From: JAIOSF01 sp963677755
Lineage (GTDB): Bacteria; Campylobacterota; Campylobacteria; Campylobacterales; Arcobacteraceae
Direction of reading: 5' to 3'
DNA: 64,000 bases
Assembly: GCA_963677755.1 (NCBI GenBank)
Contig: OY782506.1
Location: 806,001 to 870,000, forward strand
Shown piece by piece: positions 18,526 to 28,544 of this stretch (its first letter is position 1; each line of letters opens with the position of its first letter). Below the pieces are notes generated by a model. That model saw nothing but the letters and a program-made list of their open reading frames with translations, ran no database searches and was not told the DNA's origin. Made by a program: the position numbers and the translations under genes.

Positions 18526-20725
18526 GTTGCTTAGCTTGTTCTAACTGTTGTGTATTTTCTTTTAAAGAAATTTCATTTTCACGCTGTTTTGTAATATCAT
18601 AACCAATATTAATAACTTCACCATTTGGTAGCTTAATATTTGCCCACATTGTAGAGAGTATTTTTCCATTTTTAGTTTTTGGATACCACTGTTTATAATT
18701 AGCATGATTAGTTTTTGATAATGAATCTATTAACTCTTTTTGTATTTCTGGATCAGGATAAAACAAAGCTAAGGGGTTTTTAGTAGAGAGAAGCTCCTCC
18801 TTAGTCCACCCAAAAACCCTTTGACACTCTTTGTTCCATAGCAATATTTGCCCATCTTTATCAAAAGAGTTTAAAAGTACAGGTGCTATATCAAAGAGTG
18901 TTCTAAATTTCTCTTCACTTGTTCTTAGTTGTTTTTGAACAAACTCTTTGCTTTTTATCTCCTCTTTGAGTTTCATATTCCAGTAGATAAAAATACCAAT
19001 TAGCACAAAAGTGAAAAAAATCACTTGATATAGTAGCTGGTAATCTGTTTTTACTTCATATTGAATATTTTTCCATCTGTTTACAATATCACTTTTTGTT
19101 TGAGGATCAATAGATAAAAGGGATTTTTCTAAAATATCTCCTAATATTGGCTCATCATCTCTTGAAGCGATACTATAATAGCTTGTTTCAGGGAATTGTC
19201 CAGAGATAACAATATGACGATTCATGTTATTCCTTTGAATTTCATTATTAATCACTAATGAGTTATCTAAAAATCCAAAAATCTTTTCTTGGTCTACATA
19301 GGATAATCCCTCTTGTATAGATGCAACTTCAACTAAATTTATATTTGGATATTTTCTTTTGAGTAATTCATACATAGAATAGTTTTTTACAATTCCAAGT
19401 GGTTTTTTTATGATTGTGTTTAAGTTATCAATAAAAGGTTGTCCATTTTTTGTAGCAATTACTAAGGGAGCTTTGATATATGGTGTTGAGAAGTGAAGAT
19501 ATTTTGCCCTTGATGGGGTTTTTTCTGCAAGTGATAATATATCACATTTTCTATCTTTTATATTTTGAAGAGTTTGTGTCCAACTTTCTGTAGTAACTAG
19601 CTTTATTGGGGTATCTATTTTTTTTGAAATTAGTTTTATCATATCTGCTGCTAATCCTATATGTTTACCAGCTTCTATTTTGTCAAGAGGCATCCAGTTT
19701 GGATCTACACACATTTTGATTGTTTTTTTATCTTTAAGGTATTTTTTTTGCTCTTTAGTTAGTAAAAAAATACTTTTATCTGCTTTATAAATAAAAGACT
19801 CAAGGTTTTTTTTTGATTCTTTAGGGATAAGTAAAGATTGTGCAAAACTATCTGAAATCATTTGTACTCTTTCTAAATCAATACTTCCTATTGGATAGAC
19901 ATGTGCTAGCATTAGGTATTCTATCTGTTTTGCTTCAAAAAGTAGAGCCTCTTTTGATTTGTTTTGGGTGTTGTATTTTTTTACAATAAGATCTGCAATC
20001 TCCTCTTTGTGTTTTAATGCATATTCCCAACCTTTTATAGAAGCTTTTCTAAAATTCTCTACTCTTGTAGGATTGTTTCTTAGTTCATTATTTGTAGTGA
20101 AAAGGTTTAAGTCATAAAATTTTGTTCCAAAAGCAGCTGGATCCAAAATATTGTATTGGACACCTAATTTATCTAAAGTATAAATCTCATTTGTGGTAAA
20201 AATACTTAATGCATCAACTTTTTTAGCTACGAAACTTTCTATACTAAATTGTCTAGGGATATTTTCAAAATCATCTGTATTCATATTAAACTTATCTAAC
20301 ATTGTTAAAACAACTTGTTTATGGGAACTATCAAGTAGACCCATTATTTTTTTGTCCTTTAAATCAGCAGGTGTTTTAATCTCTTTTTGAGTTACTAAAA
20401 CTAAAGGAGATTGTTTAAAAAAGTTTGCAATAAAAACAACTGGTTTCCCTCGCATATAATCAGCAACTAAAGTAGAATAGGTAAGTCCGTAAGTAGCGTT
20501 GTTTTTTAAAACTTCATCTACAATATTCATCTTAGATTGGTACTCTTTAAACTCAATATCAAGACCATACTCTTTATAAAAACCCTTCTCTTTAGCTGCA
20601 TAAAATCCAGCAAATTCAAATTGGTGTTTCCATTGGAGTTGTAGTGTAATTTTGCCACTTTCTTTAGCAGTAAGAGAGTTTATAAGTAAAGAGAAAAATA
20701 GGATGATTTTTAAGTTTAATTTCAT
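17750..20725 (-). CDS. Hybrid-input sensor histidine kinase B (NMT1-like, SBP_bac_3, PAS)
   Basis: The frame extends to 20806, but that TTG is the -35 box (TTGACA) of the likely promoter. The start at 20725 gives a good signal peptide (MKLNLKIILFFSLLINSLTA, ~991 residues); ATG 20743 is the alternative. Domains in order: NMT1/THI5-like binding domain (ITLQLQWKHQFEFAGFYAAK), a second periplasmic solute-binding domain of the SBP_bac_3 type (IKMCVDPNWMPLDKIEAGKH), one transmembrane helix (FFTFVLIGIFIYW), PAS (FRTLFDIAPVLLNSFDKDGQ), coiled coil, then a HisKA/HATPase core identical to kinase A, with NIAHQWRQPL and GTGLGLYMAK. Two fused binding-protein domains suggest direct sensing of small nutrients. 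Confidence 0.92.
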   Translation of the reverse strand: MKLNLKIILFFSLLINSLTAKESGKITLQLQWKHQFEFAGFYAAKEKGFYKEYGLDIEFKEYQSKMNIVDEVLKNNATYGLTYSTLVADYMRGKPVVFIANFFKQSPLVLVTQKEIKTPADLKDKKIMGLLDSSHKQVVLTMLDKFNMNTDDFENIPRQFSIESFVAKKVDALSIFTTNEIYTLDKLGVQYNILDPAAFGTKFYDLNLFTTNNELRNNPTRVENFRKASIKGWEYALKHKEEIADLIVKKYNTQNKSKEALLFEAKQIEYLMLAHVYPIGSIDLERVQMISDSFAQSLLIPKESKKNLESFIYKADKSIFLLTKEQKKYLKDKKTIKMCVDPNWMPLDKIEAGKHIGLAADMIKLISKKIDTPIKLVTTESWTQTLQNIKDRKCDILSLAEKTPSRAKYLHFSTPYIKAPLVIATKNGQPFIDNLNTIIKKPLGIVKNYSMYELLKRKYPNINLVEVASIQEGLSYVDQEKIFGFLDNSLVINNEIQRNNMNRHIVISGQFPETSYYSIASRDDEPILGDILEKSLLSIDPQTKSDIVNRWKNIQYEVKTDYQLLYQVIFFTFVLIGIFIYWNMKLKEEIKSKEFVQKQLRTSEEKFRTLFDIAPVLLNSFDKDGQILLWNKECQRVFGWTKEELLSTKNPLALFYPDPEIQKELIDSLSKTNHANYKQWYPKTKNGKILSTMWANIKLPNGEVINIGYDITKQRENEISLKENTQQLEQAKQQLEELNNSLEKRIEQEIEKNTKQQVVLMHQSKLVQMGEMIENIAHQWRQPLAQINSSVLLIDMALEKYNNDDTTIEEKLTEIESLTAYMSKTIDDFKNFFNPDKQKTIFTIEDSIEKSLDIVKGSLSTHLITIDKNIDKNLQCHSYSDELQQVILTLLNNAIDAIITKSIKNPKISINAYLQKNNILIDIQDNALGIDNEILDKIFEPYFTTKHKTQGTGLGLYMAKMIIESGLEGTLDVENRLDGACFTIKLPQGSI

Positions 20726-20769
20726 TAAATTATATTCTTTCATATTGTAATTATGCATTTGAGTTACAT

Positions 20770-20806
20770 TAAAGTTAATTATTATTTTACTATAAAAAAG
20801 TGTCAA
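20770..20806 (-). promoter_or_regulatory. Sigma-70-type promoter of the signalling operon
   Basis: On the minus strand a perfect -35 TTGACA (20806-20801) is followed, after about 16-17 nt, by a TAATAA/AATAAT -10 region. Transcription would begin near 20770, about 27-45 nt before the two plausible ATGs. This decides against the upstream TTG start. A near-repeat GTTGATAC just upstream of TTGACA may add regulator contact. Confidence 0.6.
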
Positions 20807-20902
20807 ACTTGTATCAACTTTTGATAAATGTAAAAATTTTTCTATTCTCTTTTATACCTTTGTGGCTAAATTGTTGCGTAAATCAAGTTTCTTTCATTAA
20901 CT

Positions 20903-22237
20903 TTAATTTTCTATCATTTTAAATTTTTTGATTGCATTTGCTCTTGAAGATTTAATATCTACTATTGAATGTGGATATTTTGTGAATATATTATTTTGTA
21001 CACCATTTTCTTTGTGTAATAGTTTTGAATCAATTGGTTCTAATTCTTTAATAATAGATTTAATAAAAATACCATCTTTATCAAATTTTGCACTTTGTGT
21101 ATAGGGATTAAATACACGAAAATATGGAACGCTATCAGCTCCTGTACTTGCTCCCCATTGCCATGAACCAATATTTGAACTAGCTTCATAATCAAGTAGT
21201 TTTGATGCGAAGTATTTTTCTCCCCAACACCAAGGTAAAAATAAATTTTTAGTTAAAAAAGATGCAACTACCATTCTTAAGCGATTGTGCATTAGTCCTG
21301 TTGTATTTAGATTTCTCATGGCAGCATCAATTATAGGAACACCAGTATCTCCTTCACACCAAGCTTTAAAATCTTGTTTATTCTTATTCCATGGTATTTT
21401 TTTGTTATTGAAGTTTTCAAATTCACTTTTTGGGAAGTGAAATAAAATGTAGTTATAAAATTCTCTCCAAAAAAGCTCTTTGATAAAAAACTCGCTGTTT
21501 TTATGTAGTTTTATTTTATTGAAAATTTGCTTAGGAGAGATAAGTCCAAATCGTAGATGTACTGAAATGTTAGAGGTGGCATTTATATAGAAGTAATCTC
21601 TTTGTTTTTGATAGTTATCTATTTTTTCTATAAATTCATTTAGTATTGTATTAGGGCTTTTTGATAGAAAGTTTGGTAGCTTTTGAAGTTTAAAACCAAT
21701 TTTTTCAAGAGTTGGAATATTGTTGTAGTCAAATGCAGTAAGTTTGATATTTGAGTTTAGTGAATACTCTTCTATTTTATTGCTATCCCAAAGTGGCATT
21801 AGGTTTTTAAAAAATGGTGTGAAAACTTTATATGCTGTACCATCTTTCTTGAGGTTTTCTTTTGGATGTATAATAAAACTGTCATAAAATCTTCTCATAG
21901 GGATAATCTTTTCTATCTCTTTATCTCTATGAGTTGAATAGTCGTCAAAATCACAACTACATAAAACTTTATCATAATCATTTAGTAACTGTGAAAATAT
22001 ATCTTTAGGGTAACCATGAAAAACAGCTAAATCAAGTCCTATTTGTTGTAACTTTTTTTTCAAATTTATTACACTTTTATAGATAAAAGTCACTCTTTTA
22101 TCATCACTTGGAAGGTTATTCAAAATATTTTTATCAAAAATAAATATAGGTAATACCTCTTCTGAAGCGAAATGCAATAAGGCACTATCTTCTACTCTTA
22201 AGTCCCTTCTAAACCAAAGTATCTGCTTTTTTTTCAT
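20903..22237 (-). CDS. phrB: Deoxyribodipyrimidine photolyase (class I)
   Basis: This FAD-dependent enzyme uses light to split cyclobutane pyrimidine dimers. From the ATG at 22237 it has 444 residues (MKKKQILWFRRDLRVEDSALL), typical of the family; an in-frame TTG at 22264 adds nine residues and overlaps mqo by 13 nt. The N-terminal alpha/beta photolyase domain (~1-130) is followed by the helical FAD domain. The latter contains GLMHNRLRMVVASFLTKN, LDYEASSNIGSWQWGASTG and YFRVFNPYTQSAKFD, which line the FAD pocket. It is last in a minus-strand run after mqo. Confidence 0.95.
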   Translation of the reverse strand: MKKKQILWFRRDLRVEDSALLHFASEEVLPIFIFDKNILNNLPSDDKRVTFIYKSVINLKKKLQQIGLDLAVFHGYPKDIFSQLLNDYDKVLCSCDFDDYSTHRDKEIEKIIPMRRFYDSFIIHPKENLKKDGTAYKVFTPFFKNLMPLWDSNKIEEYSLNSNIKLTAFDYNNIPTLEKIGFKLQKLPNFLSKSPNTILNEFIEKIDNYQKQRDYFYINATSNISVHLRFGLISPKQIFNKIKLHKNSEFFIKELFWREFYNYILFHFPKSEFENFNNKKIPWNKNKQDFKAWCEGDTGVPIIDAAMRNLNTTGLMHNRLRMVVASFLTKNLFLPWCWGEKYFASKLLDYEASSNIGSWQWGASTGADSVPYFRVFNPYTQSAKFDKDGIFIKSIIKELEPIDSKLLHKENGVQNNIFTKYPHSIVDIKSSRANAIKKFKMIEN

Positions 22238-22251
22238 AGTAATAGTATTTT

Positions 22252-23769
22252 TTAAAAAGCCCAATGGTCTCTTTTATTTCTCCATGGACTATATGGTTTA
22301 TTCCAGTAGCTTGGGAGTTCTTGTCCATCATTTATATTTTGATAATATTCCTCTTCGTGAGCTTTTATCTCTTTTCTTATTTTACTGATATATTGTTTTT
22401 GTTCATTTTCATCAATTTTACTTTGAGGAATATTTTTTTCTATAAGTTCCTCTTCAAATTTTTCTAAATCGAAATTTTTATTAAGATATTTAGTGATATT
22501 TATAACATCTCTTTTTGCATTTCCTAAACAGCTTGTAGCCCCCGGTGATGGTGTCATATTGAAAACTATTCCATCTCCTGTATTTATTGAAGCTTCTCCT
22601 AGCATAAGCTTTTCCTCTTTTTTATTTAGAACTTGTGGTCTTACTCCTCCAAAACCCTCTGCATAGCGAATATCATCTGTTTTTAGTGATGGGATAATTT
22701 TTCGAGCATCTTTTACAAATAATTTTTTATTTAAATATGGTACTTCAAATAAAAAGTTTCTAAATACATAGTTTCTTATATCACTGTCTTTTAATAGCCC
22801 TGCAAATATCTTTACTATCTTTTTATCAAATCGTAAAGTTGTCCAAAAGTCTTTATATGTACCCTTTTTATATCTTTCAAGTTTTGGAAGCATTAAAGCA
22901 GTTGGACCAAATCGAGTAAGTCCATTTTCTAAAATATCTGGGTCTCCATGAAGTGCTGCAAATGGAAGTTTTGGATTTTGTACCATATATACTTTCCCAT
23001 TGAGGATTTTTTGATTTGTCATATAGAAACTTCCTGCCACTGGAAGGCAGCTGTATTCATGCCCATATCCCATTTTGTGTGCTATAAAAAGTGAGTGTGC
23101 TCCTGCATTAACAACTACAAAATCAGCTTCATAAGTTTCATTTGCTGTCTGTATTTTATAAGTATTGTTTTCTTTTTGAATATCTAAAACTTGTGAATTT
23201 ACAAATAGATCGACAGTTTTACCTTCCTCTTTTTGTGCATTTTCAATGAGGCTTTGGGACATTTTTTTGTAGTCAACTGTTGTCCACTCGCCCTTTGAAC
23301 CAACTCCTACAATTGTTTCTGGTCGTTCATTGCCATTTTTATCAAATACTAATTTTGGCTCAATAGTTTTAAGATGTTCTTTATCCCACACTTGAAGATT
23401 TGGAAAAAGTTCTTTAAACTCTTCATATCTTTCAAGCATAAATTCAACTTCATTATCTCCAACACCTAAAGCCATTTTTTGATGTGAGAAGATAACTTCA
23501 TTTTCTAATTTGTGTTGTAAACAATATTTTTCAACCATTTTGGCTGTTTGTTTGGTGATAGAAGCTTTTGCTAATGTGTAATTTGTTTCAATATCTCCAA
23601 AGTGAATTGTTTGTGAGTTTGCTTTTCCTGAACTATTTAAAGTAGCAACCCCATCATACTTTTCTAAGACACAAATAGATTGTATATCTGTATATCTTGC
23701 TAGCTCATAAGCTAAAGCTGCTCCTGAAATTCCTGCACCCACTATCACTACTTCATATTTTTTACTCAC
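22252..23769 (-). CDS. mqo: Malate:quinone oxidoreductase, Helicobacter type
   Basis: The 505-residue FAD enzyme oxidises malate to oxaloacetate and passes electrons to the quinone pool; it replaces malate dehydrogenase in many Campylobacterota. The N-terminal dinucleotide-binding motif is VVIVGAGISGAALAYELARY. Family signatures include GKANSQTIHFGDIETNYT, NPKLPFAALHGDPD, FGPTALMLPKLER and NMTPSPGATSCLGNA. The layout matches the H. pylori HP0086-type enzyme as I know it. The start is GTG with an AAGGTG ribosome site 5 nt upstream. Confidence 0.9.
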   Translation of the reverse strand: MSKKYEVVIVGAGISGAALAYELARYTDIQSICVLEKYDGVATLNSSGKANSQTIHFGDIETNYTLAKASITKQTAKMVEKYCLQHKLENEVIFSHQKMALGVGDNEVEFMLERYEEFKELFPNLQVWDKEHLKTIEPKLVFDKNGNERPETIVGVGSKGEWTTVDYKKMSQSLIENAQKEEGKTVDLFVNSQVLDIQKENNTYKIQTANETYEADFVVVNAGAHSLFIAHKMGYGHEYSCLPVAGSFYMTNQKILNGKVYMVQNPKLPFAALHGDPDILENGLTRFGPTALMLPKLERYKKGTYKDFWTTLRFDKKIVKIFAGLLKDSDIRNYVFRNFLFEVPYLNKKLFVKDARKIIPSLKTDDIRYAEGFGGVRPQVLNKKEEKLMLGEASINTGDGIVFNMTPSPGATSCLGNAKRDVINITKYLNKNFDLEKFEEELIEKNIPQSKIDENEQKQYISKIRKEIKAHEEEYYQNINDGQELPSYWNKPYSPWRNKRDHWAF

Positions 23770-23814
23770 AATTACACCTTATATATTTATATAACAATTG
23801 TAGCTAAAATTAAA

Positions 23815-24531
23815 TTATGATACTAAATGAGATGCTAGTTTTTCTAATCCTTTTTTTTGTAAGATGTGTAAATCACTCATGTTCGTATATTCAAATACCT
23901 TGTTTTTATAATAATTTAAGATGATCTCATCTATAAAATCTTTTTTTGAAAGTAGGGTGTTAAGATATTCTTTTAATTCTTTAGTATCAAACTCATTAAA
24001 GTCAGCTAGTTTTCTATAAATAGCTTTTAACAAATCTTCATCTATATTAAGTGTTTGTCTGTTTTTTATCTGTTTGAGAAATTTACTCGTTTCTATTTCG
24101 CAGGCAACTATATCATTCCAAAGTCTTCCATTAATGAGTTGATCAATAGCTACATTTAAAAATACAGGCACTATTTCTAATACTTGATTTAATTCAGTAA
24201 AATCATTGTCAACCAAGTCCCGAAATAACATTCTTGTTCTATTCCGTATTTTTTTTCGTAATTCATCATCTTTTATAACTTCTGGATGAAGAATTTTAAA
24301 TCGCTCTAATGCCCCAAGTCTTGAATGATTAAAAGCCATAATAGAGACAAGTGGATGGGGATCTTTTATTTGGTCTGGATGGGAACCAGATGGTCTGCAA
24401 AATGCCCAATAAAGCCGTGCTTCCATATCTTTATGGAATATATATTTTTTATCGCCAAGTTCTTCAAAGTTCTCTTCATCTTTGATAGCTTCAACTTCAT
24501 CTTTATAAGTTAGGTTAAATAGCTCTTCCAT
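23815..24531 (-). CDS. Conserved-looking helical protein of unknown function
   Basis: The 238-residue soluble protein is not recognised. It is rich in charged helices. A distinctive central segment (YWAFCRPSGSHPDQIKDPHP, then FNHSRLGALERFKILHPEVI) has conserved-looking Cys, His and Arg. There is no signal peptide or membrane helix. It is followed by mqo (45 nt) and preceded closely by a sensor kinase (19 nt), so it may be co-transcribed with the kinase. Confidence 0.7.
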   Translation of the reverse strand: MEELFNLTYKDEVEAIKDEENFEELGDKKYIFHKDMEARLYWAFCRPSGSHPDQIKDPHPLVSIMAFNHSRLGALERFKILHPEVIKDDELRKKIRNRTRMLFRDLVDNDFTELNQVLEIVPVFLNVAIDQLINGRLWNDIVACEIETSKFLKQIKNRQTLNIDEDLLKAIYRKLADFNEFDTKELKEYLNTLLSKKDFIDEIILNYYKNKVFEYTNMSDLHILQKKGLEKLASHLVS

Positions 24532-24550
24532 AGGAGACTATTTGCAAGAT

Positions 24551-27151
24551 TTATACCTTAATATTTTTTGGCAGAGTTATGGTAAATTTAGCACCTGAAT
24601 AATTTTTATTTTCGTATATATATGTTGTATTTTTAACATCAATAGAACCTTGCATACCTTTTGTTATCATATTGTAAGTCATGCTAAGTCCTAATCCAGT
24701 ACCTTGACTTTGATGTTTCGTAGTAAAATAAGGTTCAAATATTTTTGTTATTATCGCTTGTGGTATTCCATTTCCATTATCTTTTACAATGATTTTTACA
24801 TCTTTTTTATCTTCTTTAACTGAGATAAAGAGATATTTGTTATCTTCTATATCTTTTAAGGCATCTTTTGCATTATTTACAATATTCAATAAACATTGAA
24901 TAAGTTCATTTGGGTACCCCTCTATAGAAGCTGTTTCATTAATATCTAGTATAATATTAATATTATTATTTTTAATAGAACCATCTAAAAGTTTTAAGAG
25001 ATTTTCAATGGTGTCTTTAATAAAAAAATATTTTTTATTTCGTTCATTTTTAATATAATTTCTAAAGTCATCTATAGTTTGAGACAGATATTGTGCATTT
25101 TCATTAATAGTATCACAAGTTTTAAAAAACATATCATCTTCTAGTAAGTTGTATTGTTTTTGAAACTTCATACCAGTTACACCTGTTGAGATTACTGAGA
25201 GAGGTTGTCTCCATTGATGAGATATATTTCCTATCATCTCACCCATCGAAGCCATTTTTGACTGTTGGAAGATGAGACTATCTTTCTCTTGGCTTTTTTT
25301 AACCTCTTTTGTAATTCTATCTTCAAGAGATAAATTTAGTTTTTCTAGATAGTTGTTTTTATTATCTATCTCTACATTGTATTTTTCAAATATCTTTTTA
25401 ATTATATTTGATAATAGAATAGCTAATGTTGTAAATAAAATTAATATAATAAGTGATATCCATAGTATTTCTTCAATTTGTTTATTATTCTTTTTATTTA
25501 GCTTAACAATTTTTTTATTTATTAGTAATTGAATATCATCATCATACACCCCAGAAGCTATAATAATATTATATTGTGGTAAAAATTTACTATATACATA
25601 TTTTGTTGATATATCTTTTGTAGATGGGTTTTCCCATTGGTATTCAACTAAGTTTAAGCTATTTATCAAGGCATTATTTATTATTTGTTTTATAAAGTGT
25701 ATTCCATTTATATCTTTTGAATTGTAACTATTTATACCTATTAAGTCTTTTCTTGTCCCATGTGCTAGAATATTTCCTTTTGTATCTAACGCAAATAGAT
25801 AACCATTTTTATCATATTTCATTGTATTTATATATTCAAATAATTTATTTTTATCTTGTTGAAATTCATAAATGGAACTAGAAAGTTTTTCAATCTCATT
25901 TCTAACTATATTTTTTTGATTTAGTTGACTTGTATTGATAATATCTTTTAAATTTTCCTCATGAATTTGTTCATTGTTGTTTAATATACTATATATGAGA
26001 ATAGCAATAATTGTAGGTATAAAAATAATAGGTCCATACACCACTAGTTTTAGTACTCCCTTTTCATTTGAAAAGTAATTTTTATAATATATAAAAATTA
26101 TTGTTACTAATAAAATAGAAAATATTATTAAAATAATACTTACAATAAATCCATATTTTTCATATATATTTTTTTCATTATTAATAATAAGACTTTTTTT
26201 AGGAAGTTTTTTTATATCTATATTAAATTTATTTAAAGCTTTTTGATTAAAAATAAATTGATTTGCACCCTCTGTTACAACATCTATATCGTTTACATCA
26301 ATACCTTGCATAACATTCATAGCTAACTTTGCCATCATTGCCCCTTGATGATAGCCACTTATAACACTTCCTCCAATTACACCATCTGAGATATTAAAAT
26401 TTAATAAACAATAAACAGGAACATTTGATATATCTAGTAGTTGTTCCCCAATCTTTTCAAAAGTGATATACTTTTTATTTTTATCTGCAAAATATACACC
26501 CATAAGGACAAGAGTCCCTTTTGGTAAAGTTCTAATTGTATGTTGTAATTCTTTGAGCGTTTGATTTTTAGCATAGGTAATTTTGATTTTTTTCTCATAT
26601 TTTTTAAGGTTTTTTCGCATCGCTTCTTCCCATGCTCTACCTGAAGTTAAATAGTCATTGATGATATAAATCTCTTTAGCTTTTGGATGAAGCTTGAGCA
26701 TCACTTCTACTGTTTGAGTATCAGAAAAGTTTTCTACTACCCCTGTATAATTTTTGTATCCTTTAAGTAGTGATGGTTTAAAATCATTTACTCCAGAAAA
26801 AACAACAGGTATCTCTTCTCCAAAAATATCATTTTTATGTTTTTTTAAAAAGTCAAAAGCATTATTATCTGAACATAATATAATATCAAATTTAATATTG
26901 GTAAATTTATATTTGTATAGGTTTGCAAGTGAATTATAGTATTCATCACCATTATGTCTTTTTGTATCCATGTTTTCTATGTGGACAATTAGATTGTTTT
27001 TATCAACTTCTAAAATATCATAGACACCTTTTGTAATATTATCTACCCAAGTCATCCCTTGATGATAGGAGTTTAACAGTAAAATATGTTTTTGTTCAGT
27101 AGCATTTACATAAGAAATAATAATGATAAATAGTAATAATAGTTTTTTCAT
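24551..27151 (-). CDS. Sensor histidine kinase with fused ABC_sub_bind and Cache domains
   Basis: The 866-residue kinase begins with a signal peptide (MKKLLLLFIIIISYVNA). An ABC-substrate-binding-type periplasmic domain (~20-320; HILLLNSYHQGMTWVDNITK, VFSGVNDF) is followed by two close helices (~335-395). A second periplasmic single Cache-like domain (~400-555; YDKNGYLFALDTKGNILAHG, IIASGVYDDDI), a further helix (~567-588) and a coiled coil come next. The kinase core has the His of NISHQWRQPL (~647), the N box LNIVNNAKDAL, and GTGLGLSMTY. No response regulator is adjacent. The core resembles the kinase at 60274-61902 more than kinases A and B. Confidence 0.92.
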   Translation of the reverse strand: MKKLLLLFIIIISYVNATEQKHILLLNSYHQGMTWVDNITKGVYDILEVDKNNLIVHIENMDTKRHNGDEYYNSLANLYKYKFTNIKFDIILCSDNNAFDFLKKHKNDIFGEEIPVVFSGVNDFKPSLLKGYKNYTGVVENFSDTQTVEVMLKLHPKAKEIYIINDYLTSGRAWEEAMRKNLKKYEKKIKITYAKNQTLKELQHTIRTLPKGTLVLMGVYFADKNKKYITFEKIGEQLLDISNVPVYCLLNFNISDGVIGGSVISGYHQGAMMAKLAMNVMQGIDVNDIDVVTEGANQFIFNQKALNKFNIDIKKLPKKSLIINNEKNIYEKYGFIVSIILIIFSILLVTIIFIYYKNYFSNEKGVLKLVVYGPIIFIPTIIAILIYSILNNNEQIHEENLKDIINTSQLNQKNIVRNEIEKLSSSIYEFQQDKNKLFEYINTMKYDKNGYLFALDTKGNILAHGTRKDLIGINSYNSKDINGIHFIKQIINNALINSLNLVEYQWENPSTKDISTKYVYSKFLPQYNIIIASGVYDDDIQLLINKKIVKLNKKNNKQIEEILWISLIILILFTTLAILLSNIIKKIFEKYNVEIDNKNNYLEKLNLSLEDRITKEVKKSQEKDSLIFQQSKMASMGEMIGNISHQWRQPLSVISTGVTGMKFQKQYNLLEDDMFFKTCDTINENAQYLSQTIDDFRNYIKNERNKKYFFIKDTIENLLKLLDGSIKNNNINIILDINETASIEGYPNELIQCLLNIVNNAKDALKDIEDNKYLFISVKEDKKDVKIIVKDNGNGIPQAIITKIFEPYFTTKHQSQGTGLGLSMTYNMITKGMQGSIDVKNTTYIYENKNYSGAKFTITLPKNIKV

Positions 27152-27175
27152 GAAGATTGCATTTTAGCTATTTTT

Positions 27176-28093
27176 TCATAAAATATACGAATTTATTTTT
27201 GATTTATTATCTAAAAATGTCCAAGCTATAAATCGTGTGATTTTTTGTCCTTGTTTCATCTCTATAGTTTTTACTTCAATACAGTTCACTTTTTTTAAAG
27301 CTCTATAAATATCTTTGAGGTTCTCTTTTTTTGATACTAAAGTGGTAAACCATACGCAGTTATTTTTGTATTTTTCACTCTGTACTATCATCTTTTTTAT
27401 AAAAGCTAACTCTCCACCTTGACACCAAAGTTCATTTGCTTGTCCTGCAAAATTTAAAGTTGCATTGGTAGTTTTTTGTTTTGTAAGATTTGATACTTTT
27501 CTATTACTTCCTTTTGCCGCATCTTCGCTTGACTTATGAAAAGGTGGATTACACATAGTGAAATCAAATCTATCATTAGGTTCGATAATTCCATCAAAAA
27601 TATAGTTTCTGTTTTTTTGATGTTTAACAGTTATGTTATTTTCTAGTTTTTTATTTGATTTGAGTATATTGTTTACATTATCAATAGCAACCAAATCACA
27701 ATCTGATACTGTAAATTTCCAATTATAAACAGATATTCCAATTATAGGATAGATACAATTAGCTCCAACACCAACATCAAGAGCTTTTATATTTTTTTTA
27801 TCTCCCAATAAATCAGCGATATAGTGTATATAGTCAGCTCTCCCTGGAATTGGAGGACAAAGATAATCTTGTGGGATTTCCCAGTTTTTTATACCATAAT
27901 GATGTTTTAAAAGTGTTTTATTTAAACTTAATACTGCTTTTGGGTTGGCAAAATCTATAGATAAATCATCATATTTATTTACACTAACATACTTTTTAAG
28001 TTCAGGATTTGTTTTACAAAGTGCCTCAAAATCATATCTAGTATTATGTAGGTTTCTAGGATGAAGTGTTTTTGTTTGCTGTTTATTTATCAT
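27176..28093 (-). CDS. rlmF: 23S rRNA (adenine(1618)-N(6))-methyltransferase
   Basis: The 305-residue methyltransferase is of the RlmF/YbiN family, which makes m6A1618 in 23S rRNA. Family signatures are LHPRNLHNTRYDFEALC at the N-terminus, WEIPQDYLCPPIPGRADYIH and the SAM-binding segment ALDVGVGANCIYPIIG. The catalytic NPPF motif of N6-adenine methyltransferases is present (FTMCNPPFHKSSEDAA). Length fits the family. It sits 17 nt after an unknown gene of the same strand. Confidence 0.94.
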   Translation of the reverse strand: MINKQQTKTLHPRNLHNTRYDFEALCKTNPELKKYVSVNKYDDLSIDFANPKAVLSLNKTLLKHHYGIKNWEIPQDYLCPPIPGRADYIHYIADLLGDKKNIKALDVGVGANCIYPIIGISVYNWKFTVSDCDLVAIDNVNNILKSNKKLENNITVKHQKNRNYIFDGIIEPNDRFDFTMCNPPFHKSSEDAAKGSNRKVSNLTKQKTTNATLNFAGQANELWCQGGELAFIKKMIVQSEKYKNNCVWFTTLVSKKENLKDIYRALKKVNCIEVKTIEMKQGQKITRFIAWTFLDNKSKINSYIL

Positions 28094-28110
28094 ATCTCTT
28101 TTTGTCTAGC

Positions 28111-28542
28111 TTATTTTTCTTCTTGGCTAACATAGACGGTAGTTGCTTTAGAATCTTTATCAAACTTTGGACTCTCTTTTGTTGTAAAACTTGCAATTAT
28201 TTCTCTTGCGTTAATATATGAAGTTGCAACGGCAACTATTTCAAACTTATCTTCTTTTGTTAAGATACTTTTTTCAAAACTTACTCGAAATCTTTTTGCT
28301 CTATATTCATCTTTAAATTTGTATTTCAAAATATTGATAGTTCTTTTTACATCAATAGTTGCTTTTTTCTTCAAATCTTCAAATCGTAAGATTCTATTTC
28401 CATGAGAAGTTATTTTCATGGTGATAGCTTTTTCAATATCAGGAGTATCTTCTATAATAATATACGCTCGTCCATTTATTAACACTTCATTTTCATTTAC
28501 TCTTTTGATCTCTTTGATTGTTGTTTTTTTCCCTTTTGCCAT
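28111..28542 (-). CDS. Hypothetical basic protein, 143 residues
   Basis: Not recognised. It is soluble and Lys-rich, with alternating beta-strand-like segments (VLINGRAYIIIEDTPDIEKA, KDEYRAKRFRVSFEKSI, KFEIVAVATSYINAREIIAS). The ATG follows the previous stop by 2 nt, so it belongs to the MoxR/VWA operon. It is probably a small accessory or nucleic-acid-linked protein, but that is only suggested by charge and context. Confidence 0.65.
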   Translation of the reverse strand: MAKGKKTTIKEIKRVNENEVLINGRAYIIIEDTPDIEKAITMKITSHGNRILRFEDLKKKATIDVKRTINILKYKFKDEYRAKRFRVSFEKSILTKEDKFEIVAVATSYINAREIIASFTTKESPKFDKDSKATTVYVSQEEK

Positions 28543-28544
28543 GG

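Noticed and set aside
20726..20806. Longer N-terminus of kinase B from the TTG at 20806
   Set aside because: The TTG is part of a perfect TTGACA -35 box, and only the downstream ATGs give a clean signal peptide.
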